The position numbers were made by a program, and so were the translations under genes. The notes under the pieces were generated by a model. It was not told the DNA's origin, searched no databases, and was given only the letters and a program-made list of their open reading frames with translations. A DNA stretch of 64,000 bases from DATBSK01 sp964501785 (GTDB taxonomy: Bacteria; Actinomycetota; Acidimicrobiia; IMCC26256; PALSA-555), in assembly GCA_964501785.1 (NCBI GenBank), contig CAZCUD010000008.1, forward strand, positions 1-64,000, given 5' to 3'. Below, one piece after another: positions 1 to 8,007 of this stretch (the first letter of the stretch is position 1; each line of letters starts with the position of its first letter).

Positions 1-10
1 CCCGCGAGCA

Positions 11-868
11 TTACGAAAGTCCCATCCGTGCGAGCTCCTGGTCGAGCTCTCGCCGCACCTGCGGGCGCTGGCGCCGCTCTTCGTCGGCCGCCCAGCGGAA
101 GAAGAATACGGCGATCAGCGCCCAGAGCAGCATCCCGGCGCCGATCTTCATGATCAACCCTGCCATCTGCTGGTCCTCGAGCGTGCTCAGGCCCCAGATG
201 TGCGGCAGCCCCTCGTAGAACTTGTAGAGCGGCGCGCTGCCGAAGGTGAGGAACGAGGCGGGCACCGTCGGGACGATCGACTGGAGGAACAAGAACGCGG
301 CGCGCACCGGTGCCGCGAGCCTCGGGATCTCCGGGAGCGGTGACAGCACCGGCATCCACACGATCAGCGACGACACGAACAGCAGCACGTGCACGGCGAA
401 GTGCACGAGCCCCGAGTCGAGGCTCTCGTTGACGAGCCACGGCCAGTGCGTGAGCACGAGCACCACGTTGAAGACGATCAGCGCGGGCAGGAACCGCGAG
501 AGCGATCGCACCGTGCGGAACAGGCGGCTCGGCGGGTGCAGGATCCAGCGGGCCATCCAGCCGGGGGTGCCGAGGAGCAGCAGCGGCGCAGCCACCATCG
601 CGAACATGAGGTGCTGCACCATGTGCACCGAGTAGTTCATCTCCTCGGCGACGACGTGCACGGGCCAGTCGGACGCGACCCACGTGGTGAGCACGCCGAG
701 CACCCAGCAGGTGACCTGGAAGCGGGTCACGATCGGCCGTCCGGCGACCGCGAAGCGGGGGCCGACCCGTACGACGGCGATCCAGTAGCCGGCGGCGAGC
801 CCGGCGATCAGGAGCCAGACGTCGGGCTGGGCTTCCCATGCGGGGACGCTGACGGCAACCGTGGCCAT
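11..868 (-). CDS. CtaG-like cytochrome c oxidase assembly protein
   Basis: A 285-aa polytopic membrane protein of the caa3_CtaG type (COG3336 family), a role tied to maturation of caa3-type oxidase, probably copper supply. Six to seven hydrophobic segments can be seen. The conserved 'MNYSVHMVQHLMF' stretch near residues 78-90 holds the family's His residues, and a second His cluster 'LVHFAVHVLLF' follows around residue 155. It is the last gene of the oxidase operon, beginning 6 nt after the subunit IV stop codon, which supports an assembly role. The ATG at 868 is the first start in frame. It is not the unrelated CtaG/Cox11 copper chaperone of proteobacteria, which is a single-pass protein. 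Confidence 0.85.
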   Translation of the reverse strand: MATVAVSVPAWEAQPDVWLLIAGLAAGYWIAVVRVGPRFAVAGRPIVTRFQVTCWVLGVLTTWVASDWPVHVVAEEMNYSVHMVQHLMFAMVAAPLLLLGTPGWMARWILHPPSRLFRTVRSLSRFLPALIVFNVVLVLTHWPWLVNESLDSGLVHFAVHVLLFVSSLIVWMPVLSPLPEIPRLAAPVRAAFLFLQSIVPTVPASFLTFGSAPLYKFYEGLPHIWGLSTLEDQQMAGLIMKIGAGMLLWALIAVFFFRWAADEERRQRPQVRRELDQELARMGLS

Positions 869-874
869 CGCGTC

Positions 875-1264
875 TCAGCCGAGGGCGTTGAGCGACGCGA
901 GGACGATCGCGTAGAGCACGATCGGCGCGGTCACGCCGAGGATGAAGAAGCGCTGGAAGATCGGCTTGTCGGTGCGCAGGTGCATGTACCACGCCGCGAC
1001 GGCCGCGAACTTCACGACCATCATCACCATGAGCAGCACGATGATCAGGCTGTCGGGGATGTCGCCCTCGAGGTAGGAGACGGCGATCTCGAACGCGGTC
1101 ACGATCACGAGGACCACCGCGATCATCACGTACTTGAACGGCGACGGGTGGGGCCGGACCTCGCCCGGGAGCAGACCGGGTGCGGGCTCGAGGGTGTGGC
1201 CGAGCTCGCCGCGCGCGACGGTCTCGATCTCCTCCTCGACCCGCTCGATCGTGCCCTCGGCCAT
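875..1264 (-). CDS. ctaF: Cytochrome c oxidase subunit IV (CtaF/CoxD type)
   Basis: A 129-aa small membrane subunit of the aa3/caa3 oxidase. An N-terminal soluble stretch of about 45 residues is followed by three hydrophobic segments, the second containing the family-typical 'VVKFAAVAAWYMHLR'. The start is placed at ATG 1264 (MAEGTIER) because upstream in-frame codons run back into ctaE and encode an Arg/Gly-rich stretch unlike a protein N-terminus. The gene sits 17 nt after ctaE and 6 nt before the CtaG-like gene, so it should be co-transcribed with both. Length and topology fit prokaryotic COX4 (PF03626). The role of this subunit is mainly structural. Confidence 0.88.
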   Translation of the reverse strand: MAEGTIERVEEEIETVARGELGHTLEPAPGLLPGEVRPHPSPFKYVMIAVVLVIVTAFEIAVSYLEGDIPDSLIIVLLMVMMVVKFAAVAAWYMHLRTDKPIFQRFFILGVTAPIVLYAIVLASLNALG

Positions 1265-1281
1265 GCGCGCTTCGCCTCGCC

Positions 1282-1962
1282 CTACGTCGTGGGTTGGGGA
1301 ACCAAGTAGATCACGGTGAAGATCACGATCCAGACCACGTCGACGAAGTGCCAGTAGAGGCCCGCGACCTCGACCCGCTCCGAGTCGCCCTGCTCGAGGC
1401 GCCCGGCGGCCGAGAGGCCCCACAGCGACAGCAGCCAGATGATGCCGATCGTGACGTGGGCGCCGTGGAAGCCCGTGAGGAGGAAGAAGGTCGAGCCGAA
1501 CACGCTCTCGGAGACCGTGAGGCCCTCACGGGTGAACTCGGTGAACTCGAAGACCTGGCCGCCGATGAAGGTGGCACCGAGGAGCACGGTGGCGAGGAGC
1601 CAGATGCGCACCCGACGGTGGTCGCCGCGCTGGATCGCAGCGAGGGCGAGCACCATCGTGAGCGAGCTCATCAGCAGGATGAACGACGTCGCCGACGTGA
1701 ACGGGATGTCGAAGAGGTCGCTCGGGCCCGGCCCCGACTGCCCGGGACGACCCCGGTACAGCAGGTACGCCGCGATGAAGGCCCCGAAGAAGAGGCAGTC
1801 GGAGGACAGGAACAGCCACATCGCGAGCTTGGTGTTGGTGACGCCCGTGGACGTGGCGTGCGGGTCGTGCCCGTGACCGCCGTCGCCGCCGCCGCCGTGG
1901 CTCGCCGCGACCGGTGAGGTGGTCGAGCCGCCGACCTCGGAAGCCTGCTCGATGGTGCTCAT
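1282..1962 (-). CDS. ctaE: Cytochrome c oxidase subunit III
   Basis: A 226-aa subunit III of the heme-copper oxidase. A His/Gly-rich N-terminal tail (residues 20-35) precedes about five transmembrane helices; the reduced helix count is typical of actinobacterial/firmicute CtaE rather than the seven-helix mitochondrial form. Visible family motifs are 'WLFLSSDCLFFGAF' in the first helix, 'FFLLTGFHGAHV' and 'VAGLYWHFVDVVWI' near the C-terminus, which carry the conserved Glu/His and 'YWHFVDxVW' signatures. The ATG overlaps the ctaD stop codon (ATGA, 4 nt), indicating translational coupling to subunit I. Confidence 0.95.
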   Translation of the reverse strand: MSTIEQASEVGGSTTSPVAASHGGGGDGGHGHDPHATSTGVTNTKLAMWLFLSSDCLFFGAFIAAYLLYRGRPGQSGPGPSDLFDIPFTSATSFILLMSSLTMVLALAAIQRGDHRRVRIWLLATVLLGATFIGGQVFEFTEFTREGLTVSESVFGSTFFLLTGFHGAHVTIGIIWLLSLWGLSAAGRLEQGDSERVEVAGLYWHFVDVVWIVIFTVIYLVPQPTT

Positions 1963-3878
1963 GACTCGTCCGTCGCCGGCTCGATGCCCCAGGCGTACAT
2001 GCCGAAGGCGATGATCACGACACCGATGATGAGCGGGATCCAGCTCTTGAACACCGCGCCGTACCCGATCGGCAGGAGGCCGGCCGCGAGCACGAGCGGG
2101 TAGATCGACGGCGACGGCATGTGGATGCCGTGGCCGCCCTCGTGAGCAGGCGGCGGATCGGCCGCCGCGGCGGCCGCGCCGCTGGGCAGCGGCACGAGAT
2201 GCCCCTGTTCGTCCTCGGTGTACTTGCGATGCCAGAAGTCGTCACGCGACTCGACCTCGGGGATCTCGGCGAAGTTGTACTCGGGGGGCGGCGACGGGAT
2301 CGACCACTCGAGCGTGCGGGCGTCCCACGGGTCGTTGCCCGCGAGCGCACCGCGCTTCATCCCGAGCGAGACGATCACGTTCACCAGGAACAGCAGCACC
2401 GAGAACGCCAGGATGAAGCCGCCGATGCTGACGAGCTGGTTCATCCCGTCCCAGCCGAGGCCGCTGTCGTAGCGGTACGTGCGCCGCGGCATGCCGTAGA
2501 GGCCGAGCAGGTGCATCGGGAAGAAGGTCAGGTTGAACCCGACGAGGAACGTCCAGAAGTTGATCTTCCCGAGGCGCTCGTCGAGCATCCGACCGAAGAT
2601 CTTCGGGAACCAGTAGTAGAAGCCGCCGAAGATCGCGAACATCAGGCCGCCCACGAGCACGTAGTGGAAGTGCGCCACCACGAAGTAGGTGTCGGTCTGC
2701 TGGGTGTCGGACGGGACGATCGAGTGCAGCACGCCCGAGAGTCCACCGATGGTGAACATCGCGATGAACCCGAGCGAGAACAGCATCGCGGTCGTCAACC
2801 GCACGGATCCTCGCCAGACCGTGCCCAACCAGTTGAAGATCTTCACGCCGGTCGGGATCGCGATCAGCATCGTCGACAGACCGAACGCGGCGACCGCGAC
2901 CGGCCCGAGGCCGGTGGCGAACATGTGGTGCGCCCACACGCCCCAGCCGAGGAAGCCGATCGCGATGCCCGAGAACACCACGACCGCGAAACCGAACAGG
3001 GGCTTGCGGGAGAACACGGGCAGCGTCTCGGAGACGATGCCCATCCCGGGCAAGATCAGGATGTACACCTCGGGATGGCCGAAGAACCAGAACAGGTGCT
3101 GGTAGAGCAGCGGATCGCCGCCCTTGGTCGCCAGGAAGAACGTGGTGTCGAAGTTGCGGTCGGTGAACACCATGATCAGCGCGACCGTGATGATCGGCAT
3201 GGCGAAGAGCGTGAGGAACGCGACGACGAGCATCATCCACACGAACACCGGCATCCGCATGAGCGTCATCCCGGGCGCGCGCATGTTGAGGATGGTGACG
3301 ATGAAGTTGATCGCGGACGTCGTCGACCCGATGCCGAGCATGATCAGCCCGACCGTCCAGAAGTCGGGTCCTCGCCCGGGCAGGAAGCCGGCGTCGATCG
3401 GGGTGCTCGTCAGCGGCGTGTAGCCGAACCACCCGCCGTCGGGTGCCCCTCCCAGGAAGAAGCTCGAGTACAGGAAGATGCCGCCGGCGGCGACGACCCA
3501 GAAGCCGAACGCGTTGAGCCGCGGGAACGCGACGTCGCGAGCGCCGATCATGAGCGGCACGAAGTAGTTGCCGAACGCGACCGCCATCGGCATGCCGACG
3601 AGGAACACCATCGTCGTGCCGTGCATGGTGAAGAGCTGGTTGTACTGCGAGGCGGTGAGGACGGTGCCGTTCGGCTGGAACAGCTGGACGCGGATGAGCA
3701 GCGCCTCGATGCCGCCGATCAGGAAGAACACGAGGGCCAGGCCCCCGTACATGATCCCGATCTTCTTGTGGTCGACCGTCGTGAACCAGCTCCAAAGGCC
3801 CGTCGTCGCCTTCGGGCGGCGGAGGACGATCGCTCGCTGCGCCGCGACGGTCGACGGGGCGTCCGCAACCGTGGTCAT
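1959..3878 (-). CDS. ctaD: Cytochrome c oxidase subunit I with C-terminal membrane extension
   Basis: The catalytic, proton-pumping subunit I, 639 aa. All metal ligands are visible: heme a His86 ('TMHGTT') and His405, heme a3 His403 ('VAHFHYV'), and CuB His268 with the cross-linking Tyr272 ('GHPEVYIL') plus His317-His318 ('WAHHMF'). The ordinary subunit I core ends near residue 560. It is followed by an Ala/Pro linker and two further hydrophobic segments (about 590-635), so the protein is longer than the usual ~550 aa and looks like a fusion with a small subunit IV-like hairpin. It lies between ctaC (49 nt upstream) and ctaE (4-nt overlap). Confidence 0.97.
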   Translation of the reverse strand: MTTVADAPSTVAAQRAIVLRRPKATTGLWSWFTTVDHKKIGIMYGGLALVFFLIGGIEALLIRVQLFQPNGTVLTASQYNQLFTMHGTTMVFLVGMPMAVAFGNYFVPLMIGARDVAFPRLNAFGFWVVAAGGIFLYSSFFLGGAPDGGWFGYTPLTSTPIDAGFLPGRGPDFWTVGLIMLGIGSTTSAINFIVTILNMRAPGMTLMRMPVFVWMMLVVAFLTLFAMPIITVALIMVFTDRNFDTTFFLATKGGDPLLYQHLFWFFGHPEVYILILPGMGIVSETLPVFSRKPLFGFAVVVFSGIAIGFLGWGVWAHHMFATGLGPVAVAAFGLSTMLIAIPTGVKIFNWLGTVWRGSVRLTTAMLFSLGFIAMFTIGGLSGVLHSIVPSDTQQTDTYFVVAHFHYVLVGGLMFAIFGGFYYWFPKIFGRMLDERLGKINFWTFLVGFNLTFFPMHLLGLYGMPRRTYRYDSGLGWDGMNQLVSIGGFILAFSVLLFLVNVIVSLGMKRGALAGNDPWDARTLEWSIPSPPPEYNFAEIPEVESRDDFWHRKYTEDEQGHLVPLPSGAAAAAADPPPAHEGGHGIHMPSPSIYPLVLAAGLLPIGYGAVFKSWIPLIIGVVIIAFGMYAWGIEPATDES

Positions 3879-3927
3879 CGCGTCTCTCCCGGCATCAGGG
3901 CTCTCGCCGTCACCCGCGCGCGCGTGC

Positions 3928-5091
3928 TCATGTGAGCTCCAGCAGGTAGTCGGCGAGGGCCTCGGCCTCGCTTCGCGTCATCGTCGGCTGACCTTCAGGG
4001 GTGTCGTTCACGAACGAGGGCATGCCCACGCACGTGTGCTCGAACGGGCTCGGCGGGAGACGACACTCCTGCGACTCCATCGGGATCAGCGAGGGCGCGT
4101 CGAGGATCCACTGGATGAGCCGGTCGCGCGTCGTCTCGTAGTAGCCGCTCGCGAACGTCTTGCGGCTCGCGAAGTGGGTGAGGTTGGGTCCGTAGACGCT
4201 CGCACCCGAGTCCTCGGTCGTGTGGCAGTTGGTGCACTGGAACTTCGCAGTGAACAGCTCGGTGACGTCGGACTCCTCGAGCGGCACCGCCGGCCCCTCG
4301 AGCTGACCCGCCACCCACTGCTCGAACTCCTCGGGCTCCTGCGCGATCACGCGGAAGCGCATGTTGGCGTGCGACAGACCGCAGTACTCGGCGCACTGCC
4401 CGAGGTAGGTCCCCGGCTCGTCGGCGCGCAGCTTCAACCAGTTGTCGACGCCGGGGACGACGTCCTTCTTGCCGGCGAGCTCGGGCACCCAGAAGCTGTG
4501 GATCACGTTGCAGCCGGGGTTGTTGTCTGCGCCGCCGGGCAGCGACGGGTCGCAGGCAGTCAGGTTGACGCGCACCTCGCGCCCGACCGGGATGTGCATC
4601 TCGTTGGCGGTCACGATCTTGGCGTCGATGCCCGCCTGCTTCGGGTAGTCGAACTGCCACCACCACTGCTTGCCGACCGCGGTGATCTCGATCGGGTCGG
4701 TCGGTTCCTCGGCGATGTCGAAGATGACGCTCACTGTCGGCACCGCGATCACGGCGAGGATCAGCGCGGGGACGAGCGTCCAGCCGATCTCGAGCGGCGT
4801 GTTGCCGTGGATCTGCTTCGGGCGGTCGTCGGAGCCCTTGCGCTGGCGGTAGCGCACGGCGACGAAGATCGTCGCGGCGGTGATGAACACACCGATCGCC
4901 ACCGCGATCCAGAAGATCGGCGTGAAGAGGTTGTCGATCTGCTTCGCCGGCTCGCCCTTGGGGCGCAGGGGGTTCTGGCCGTTCTCGGGACCGGAGCCCG
5001 ACGAGCACGCCGCCAGCACCAGCCCCGCCCCGACGACCACCGCACCCCACACCACGCGGCGACGCGTCACCCTCCGAGGAGCCTGAGCCAC
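3928..5091 (-). CDS. ctaC: Cytochrome c oxidase subunit II fused to cytochrome c (caa3 type)
   Basis: A 387-aa lipoprotein that receives electrons for the oxidase. The N-terminus has an Arg-rich segment and a lipobox 'LVLAAC' (Cys29), then two transmembrane helices (about 55-80 and 100-125). The CuA cupredoxin domain shows His198 ('IHSFWVP') and the cluster 'GQCAEYCGLSHANM' with Cys233, Cys237, His241 and Met244. A C-terminal cytochrome c domain carries the heme site CTNCH (286-290). I prefer GTG 5091 to the in-frame ATG 5115: a TAGAGT -10 box lies exactly 7 nt before the GTG and downstream of the ATG, so a leaderless start is likely. First gene of the operon. Confidence 0.93.
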   Translation of the reverse strand: MAQAPRRVTRRRVVWGAVVVGAGLVLAACSSGSGPENGQNPLRPKGEPAKQIDNLFTPIFWIAVAIGVFITAATIFVAVRYRQRKGSDDRPKQIHGNTPLEIGWTLVPALILAVIAVPTVSVIFDIAEEPTDPIEITAVGKQWWWQFDYPKQAGIDAKIVTANEMHIPVGREVRVNLTACDPSLPGGADNNPGCNVIHSFWVPELAGKKDVVPGVDNWLKLRADEPGTYLGQCAEYCGLSHANMRFRVIAQEPEEFEQWVAGQLEGPAVPLEESDVTELFTAKFQCTNCHTTEDSGASVYGPNLTHFASRKTFASGYYETTRDRLIQWILDAPSLIPMESQECRLPPSPFEHTCVGMPSFVNDTPEGQPTMTRSEAEALADYLLELT

Positions 5092-5098
5092 GCGGCGG

Positions 5099-5129
5099 AC
5101 TCTACCGGCACACATTCAGGAATCCGCAA
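5099..5129 (-). promoter_or_regulatory. Predicted promoter of the cytochrome oxidase operon
   Basis: On the minus strand, TTGCGG (plus 5124-5129) and TAGAGT (plus 5099-5104) are separated by 19 nt, and TAGAGT is followed by 7 nt and then GTG 5091. This geometry places the transcription start on the start codon, i.e. a leaderless mRNA. The -35 match and 19-nt spacing are imperfect; the -10 is a good TANNNT box. Confidence 0.5.
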
Positions 5130-5181
5130 ACCATCCAGCCCTTTTCCAACACCGCTCGAGTCGCACCTCGACCGGTTCGCC

Positions 5182-5204
5182 GACGGCCGGCTCCGCCGGC
5201 CGTC
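5182..5204. terminator. Perfect 10-bp hairpin upstream of ctaC
   Basis: GACGGCCGGC and GCCGGCCGTC form a perfect stem around a 3-nt loop (TCC). It lies between the era 3' end and the ctaC promoter. There is no T-run on either strand, so it would be a GC-only terminator or an insulating structure. It is the second hairpin downstream of era. Confidence 0.4.
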
Positions 5205-5243
5205 CACTGCATCTCGGGACCACCGAGCCGCGGTGAGGGGGCC

Positions 5244-5269
5244 CACGGGGGAGGCCTGCCTCCCCCGTG
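5244..5269 (-). terminator. Hairpin directly after the era stop codon
   Basis: CACGGGGGAGG pairs perfectly with CCTCCCCCGTG across a 4-nt loop (11-12 bp stem). It starts 4 nt past the era stop codon, the classical terminator position, but lacks a U-tract, as is common in GC-rich actinobacteria. It would end the phoH-ybeY-CorC-era transcript. Confidence 0.55.
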
Positions 5270-5273
5270 CCAG

Positions 5274-6182
5274 CTAGTAGCCGAGCCGGTCGAGGGTGTC
5301 GGGGCGACGCTGCCAGTCCCGGGCGACCTTGACCCGGGTCTCCAGGTAGACCCGGCAGCCGAGCAGGGCCTCGAGGCCCCGGCGGGCACCGGTCGCCGCC
5401 TCCTTGAGGACCGCACCCCGCTTGCCGATCACGATGCCCTTCTGCGAGTCGCGCTCGACGACGACGGTGGCGAGGAGGCGCAGCACGTCGTCGGGATGCT
5501 CGACGTCGTCCTCCTCCTCGAGCACCTCGCACGAGACGTCGATGGAGTGGGGCACCTCGTCGCGCGTCACCCGGAGCAGCTGCTCACGGAGGAGCTCCCC
5601 CGCGAGCACCGTCTCGGGCTGGTCGGTGACGACCCCGTCCGGGTAGTAGCGGGGACCGGGCGCCAGGCGCGCCTCGAGCTCGGCGACGAGGTCGTCGACC
5701 CCGACCCCGGTGCGTGCCGAGCAGGGGACGTACGCGTCGAAGGGTCCGCCGAGGGCCTCGTCGGCCCTTGCCAGCTGCGCGCCGATCTGATCGGGCGTCG
5801 CGGCGTCCACCTTGTTGACGACCAGCACGCGCGGCGTGTCGACCGAGCGCACGAGCTCGGCGACGAAGCGGTCACCCTTGCCCATCGGCGCGTCGGCCTC
5901 GACGAGCAGGCACACGACGTCGACCTCACCGAGCGTCGCCCGCGCGCGCTCGTTGGTGCGCTCACCGAGCGCGGTGCGGGGCTTGTGGAGGCCGGGGGTG
6001 TCGAGGAAGACGATCTGGCTCGTCGCCGACGTCCGCACGCCTCGGACGGTGGTGCGCGTGGTCTGGGGACGAGACGAGGTGATCGCGACCTTCGAGCCGA
6101 CCAGCGTGTTGACCAGCGTCGACTTGCCGACGTTGGGCCGGCCGACGAGCGAGACGAAGCCCGAGCGGAACGGCTCGCTCAC
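5274..6182 (-). CDS. era: GTPase Era (16S rRNA/30S maturation)
   Basis: A 302-aa Era GTPase that binds the 3' end of 16S rRNA during 30S assembly. The G1 motif 'GRPNVGKS' lies near residue 14, G3 is 'DTPG', and G4 is 'NKVD'. The C-terminal KH domain carries 'GIVIGKRGAVLKEA' and ends 'RVKVARDWQRRPDTLDRLGY'-like. The start is set at GTG 6182 (VSEPFRSGFV), which overlaps the upstream stop by 4 nt and leaves the usual short lead into the G1 loop; earlier in-frame codons would only add an Arg-rich tail read from the neighbouring gene. Last gene of a tightly coupled phoH-ybeY-CorC-like-era run. Confidence 0.96.
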   Translation of the reverse strand: MSEPFRSGFVSLVGRPNVGKSTLVNTLVGSKVAITSSRPQTTRTTVRGVRTSATSQIVFLDTPGLHKPRTALGERTNERARATLGEVDVVCLLVEADAPMGKGDRFVAELVRSVDTPRVLVVNKVDAATPDQIGAQLARADEALGGPFDAYVPCSARTGVGVDDLVAELEARLAPGPRYYPDGVVTDQPETVLAGELLREQLLRVTRDEVPHSIDVSCEVLEEEDDVEHPDDVLRLLATVVVERDSQKGIVIGKRGAVLKEAATGARRGLEALLGCRVYLETRVKVARDWQRRPDTLDRLGY

Positions 6183-7474
6183 TCCGAGCGCGCGTCGACG
6201 GGTTCGCTCGAGGTCGCGTCGAGCGGCGGGCCGGGCGAGATGACGACCGACACGATGCGCCGGCCCTGCACGCGCTCGCACCGGAAGCGGAGGCCCTCGA
6301 ACGTGACCGTCTCGCCCGGATCGGGCACGTGGCCGAGGAGGTTGAACACGAGGCCACCGACAGTGTCCCACTCGGTGTCGGGCAGCTCCATGTCGAGCTC
6401 TTCGCTGAGGTCGTCGATCGGCAGCTTGCCCGGGACCCGCAGCGAGCCGTCGCGCAATCGCTCGACCCCGGGCTCGGCGGTGTCGTACTCGTCGGTGATC
6501 TCACCGACGATCTCCTCGAGCAGGTCCTCGAGGGTGACGAGGCCGGCGGTGCCCCCGTGCTCGTCGACGACCATCGCCATGTGGAACTGCTCGGACTGCA
6601 TCTCCCGCAGCAGCTCGGCGACCCGCTTCTGCTCGGGCACGAACACGGCCGGGCGCAGCGACGCGCGCACCTTCTCCTTGCCCCCGCCCGCCCGCGCTTG
6701 GCGGACCAGGTCCTTCAGATAGGCGAGCCCGACGATGTTGTCGGTCGACTCCGAGTACGCGGGGATGCGCGAGTAGCCGCCCTCCATCGCGCGCTCCATC
6801 CCCTCTTCGACCGTCGCGTCGGCCTCGATGGCGATCATGTCCGGCCTGGGGACCATCACCTCTCGCACCACGGTGTCGCCGAACTCGAAGATCGAGTGGA
6901 TGAGCCGGCGCTCCTCCTTCTCGATCGCGGCTTCGTCGGCCGCGACGTCGGCCATCGCGCGGAGGTCCTCCTCGGTGACGAAGGGACCCTCCTTGAGGCC
7001 CTTGCCCGGCAGGATCACGTTCGCCAGCCCGATGAGCGAGCGCGAGACCACGCGCATCGGTGGGAACACCGTGATGGCGTACAGGAAGCCCGACACGCCC
7101 AACGCCGCCCGGTCGGTGTGCTGCACCGCGAACGTCTTCGGGGCGACCTCGCCGATCGCGAAGAACAGCACGATCTGGAGCACCAGACCGATCACCACGC
7201 CGGACGCGCCGGCCTGGCGGTCGAGCAGGATGCCCAGGAGCGACGCGCTGGTGAGCTGGGAGACGAGCACCAGCAGGAGCACCGAGTTGAGCGTCTGCTC
7301 GGGGTGCTCGAGCATCGCCGCGAGACGGTTCGCCCCCTTCTTGCCCTCCTCCGCGAGCGCGATCGCACGGATCCGGTTCATCCGCACGAACGCCGTCTCG
7401 GCGACCGCGAGGTACACGGAGAAGAGGAAGAGCAAGATGACCGCGAGGAGGATGAGCCAGTCGGTGGTGCTCAC
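6179..7474 (-). CDS. CNNM/CorC-family membrane protein with CBS domains
   Basis: A 431-aa protein of the hemolysin-related HlyC/CorC group (COG1253). The N-terminal DUF21/CNNM membrane domain (residues 1-180, about four hydrophobic segments, with 'AVAETAFVRMNRIRA') precedes a CBS pair (about 200-330, including 'VPRPDMIAIEADATVEEGM' and 'VDEHGGTAGLVTLEDLLEEI') and a C-terminal CorC_HlyC transporter-associated domain. Members are implicated in Mg2+/Co2+ efflux or homeostasis; the exact substrate cannot be read from the sequence. It overlaps ybeY and era by 4 nt on each side, an arrangement common for this family next to ybeY. Confidence 0.88.
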   Translation of the reverse strand: MSTTDWLILLAVILLFLFSVYLAVAETAFVRMNRIRAIALAEEGKKGANRLAAMLEHPEQTLNSVLLLVLVSQLTSASLLGILLDRQAGASGVVIGLVLQIVLFFAIGEVAPKTFAVQHTDRAALGVSGFLYAITVFPPMRVVSRSLIGLANVILPGKGLKEGPFVTEEDLRAMADVAADEAAIEKEERRLIHSIFEFGDTVVREVMVPRPDMIAIEADATVEEGMERAMEGGYSRIPAYSESTDNIVGLAYLKDLVRQARAGGGKEKVRASLRPAVFVPEQKRVAELLREMQSEQFHMAMVVDEHGGTAGLVTLEDLLEEIVGEITDEYDTAEPGVERLRDGSLRVPGKLPIDDLSEELDMELPDTEWDTVGGLVFNLLGHVPDPGETVTFEGLRFRCERVQGRRIVSVVISPGPPLDATSSEPVDARSE

Positions 7475-8007
7475 CCCTCACCCTCGCCTTCGAGCTCGCT
7501 CGCCCGGAACCGGGCCAGCAGCTGCGCCTCTCGCCGTTGCATCCGTTGCGCGTCCTCCGGCTCGGCGTGGTCGTACTCGAGGAGGTGCAGGACCCCGTGC
7601 ACGACGAGCAGCGCGATCTCGTCGTCGAGGGTACGGCCGAGGACGCTCGCCTGGCGTCGGGCCACGGCCGGGCACACGAGCACGTCGCCGATGATCATCG
7701 GCGGCTCGTCGTCCTCGGCGGGCGTCCCCGGGCCCCGACCGCCCTCGTCGGGCTGTCGGCCGCGCGGGAGCGGCTCGTCGTCGAGGGGGAAGGCGAGCAC
7801 GTCGGTGGGCCCGACCCCTTCGAGGAAGTGCTCGTTGAGGTCGGTGATCGTGTCCTCGGCGACGAAGATCAACGAGAGCTCGGCGTCGGGCGGGACGCGC
7901 TCGTCGTCGAGGACCAGCTGGGCGAGCTTGACCCAGCGCAGCACGTCGACCGCGACGGCATCCTGCTCGTCGGCACCGAAGACCTGGATGGCGGTGCTCA
8001 CGCTCAC
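7471..8007 (-). CDS. ybeY: Endoribonuclease YbeY (rRNA maturation)
   Basis: A 178-aa zinc-dependent RNase needed for 16S rRNA 3'-end maturation and ribosome quality control. The metal-binding motif HxxxHxxxxxH is present as 'HGVLHLLEYDH' near residue 135, and the upstream family block appears as 'EGVGPTDVLAFPLD'. An insertion of about 20 Gly/Arg/Asp-rich residues ('GRQPDEGGRGPGTPAEDDE') sits between that block and the 'GDVLVCP' strand, making it longer than most YbeY proteins (~155 aa). It overlaps phoH (4 nt), the partner gene with which it is almost always found. Confidence 0.95.
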   Translation of the reverse strand: MSVSTAIQVFGADEQDAVAVDVLRWVKLAQLVLDDERVPPDAELSLIFVAEDTITDLNEHFLEGVGPTDVLAFPLDDEPLPRGRQPDEGGRGPGTPAEDDEPPMIIGDVLVCPAVARRQASVLGRTLDDEIALLVVHGVLHLLEYDHAEPEDAQRMQRREAQLLARFRASELEGEGEG

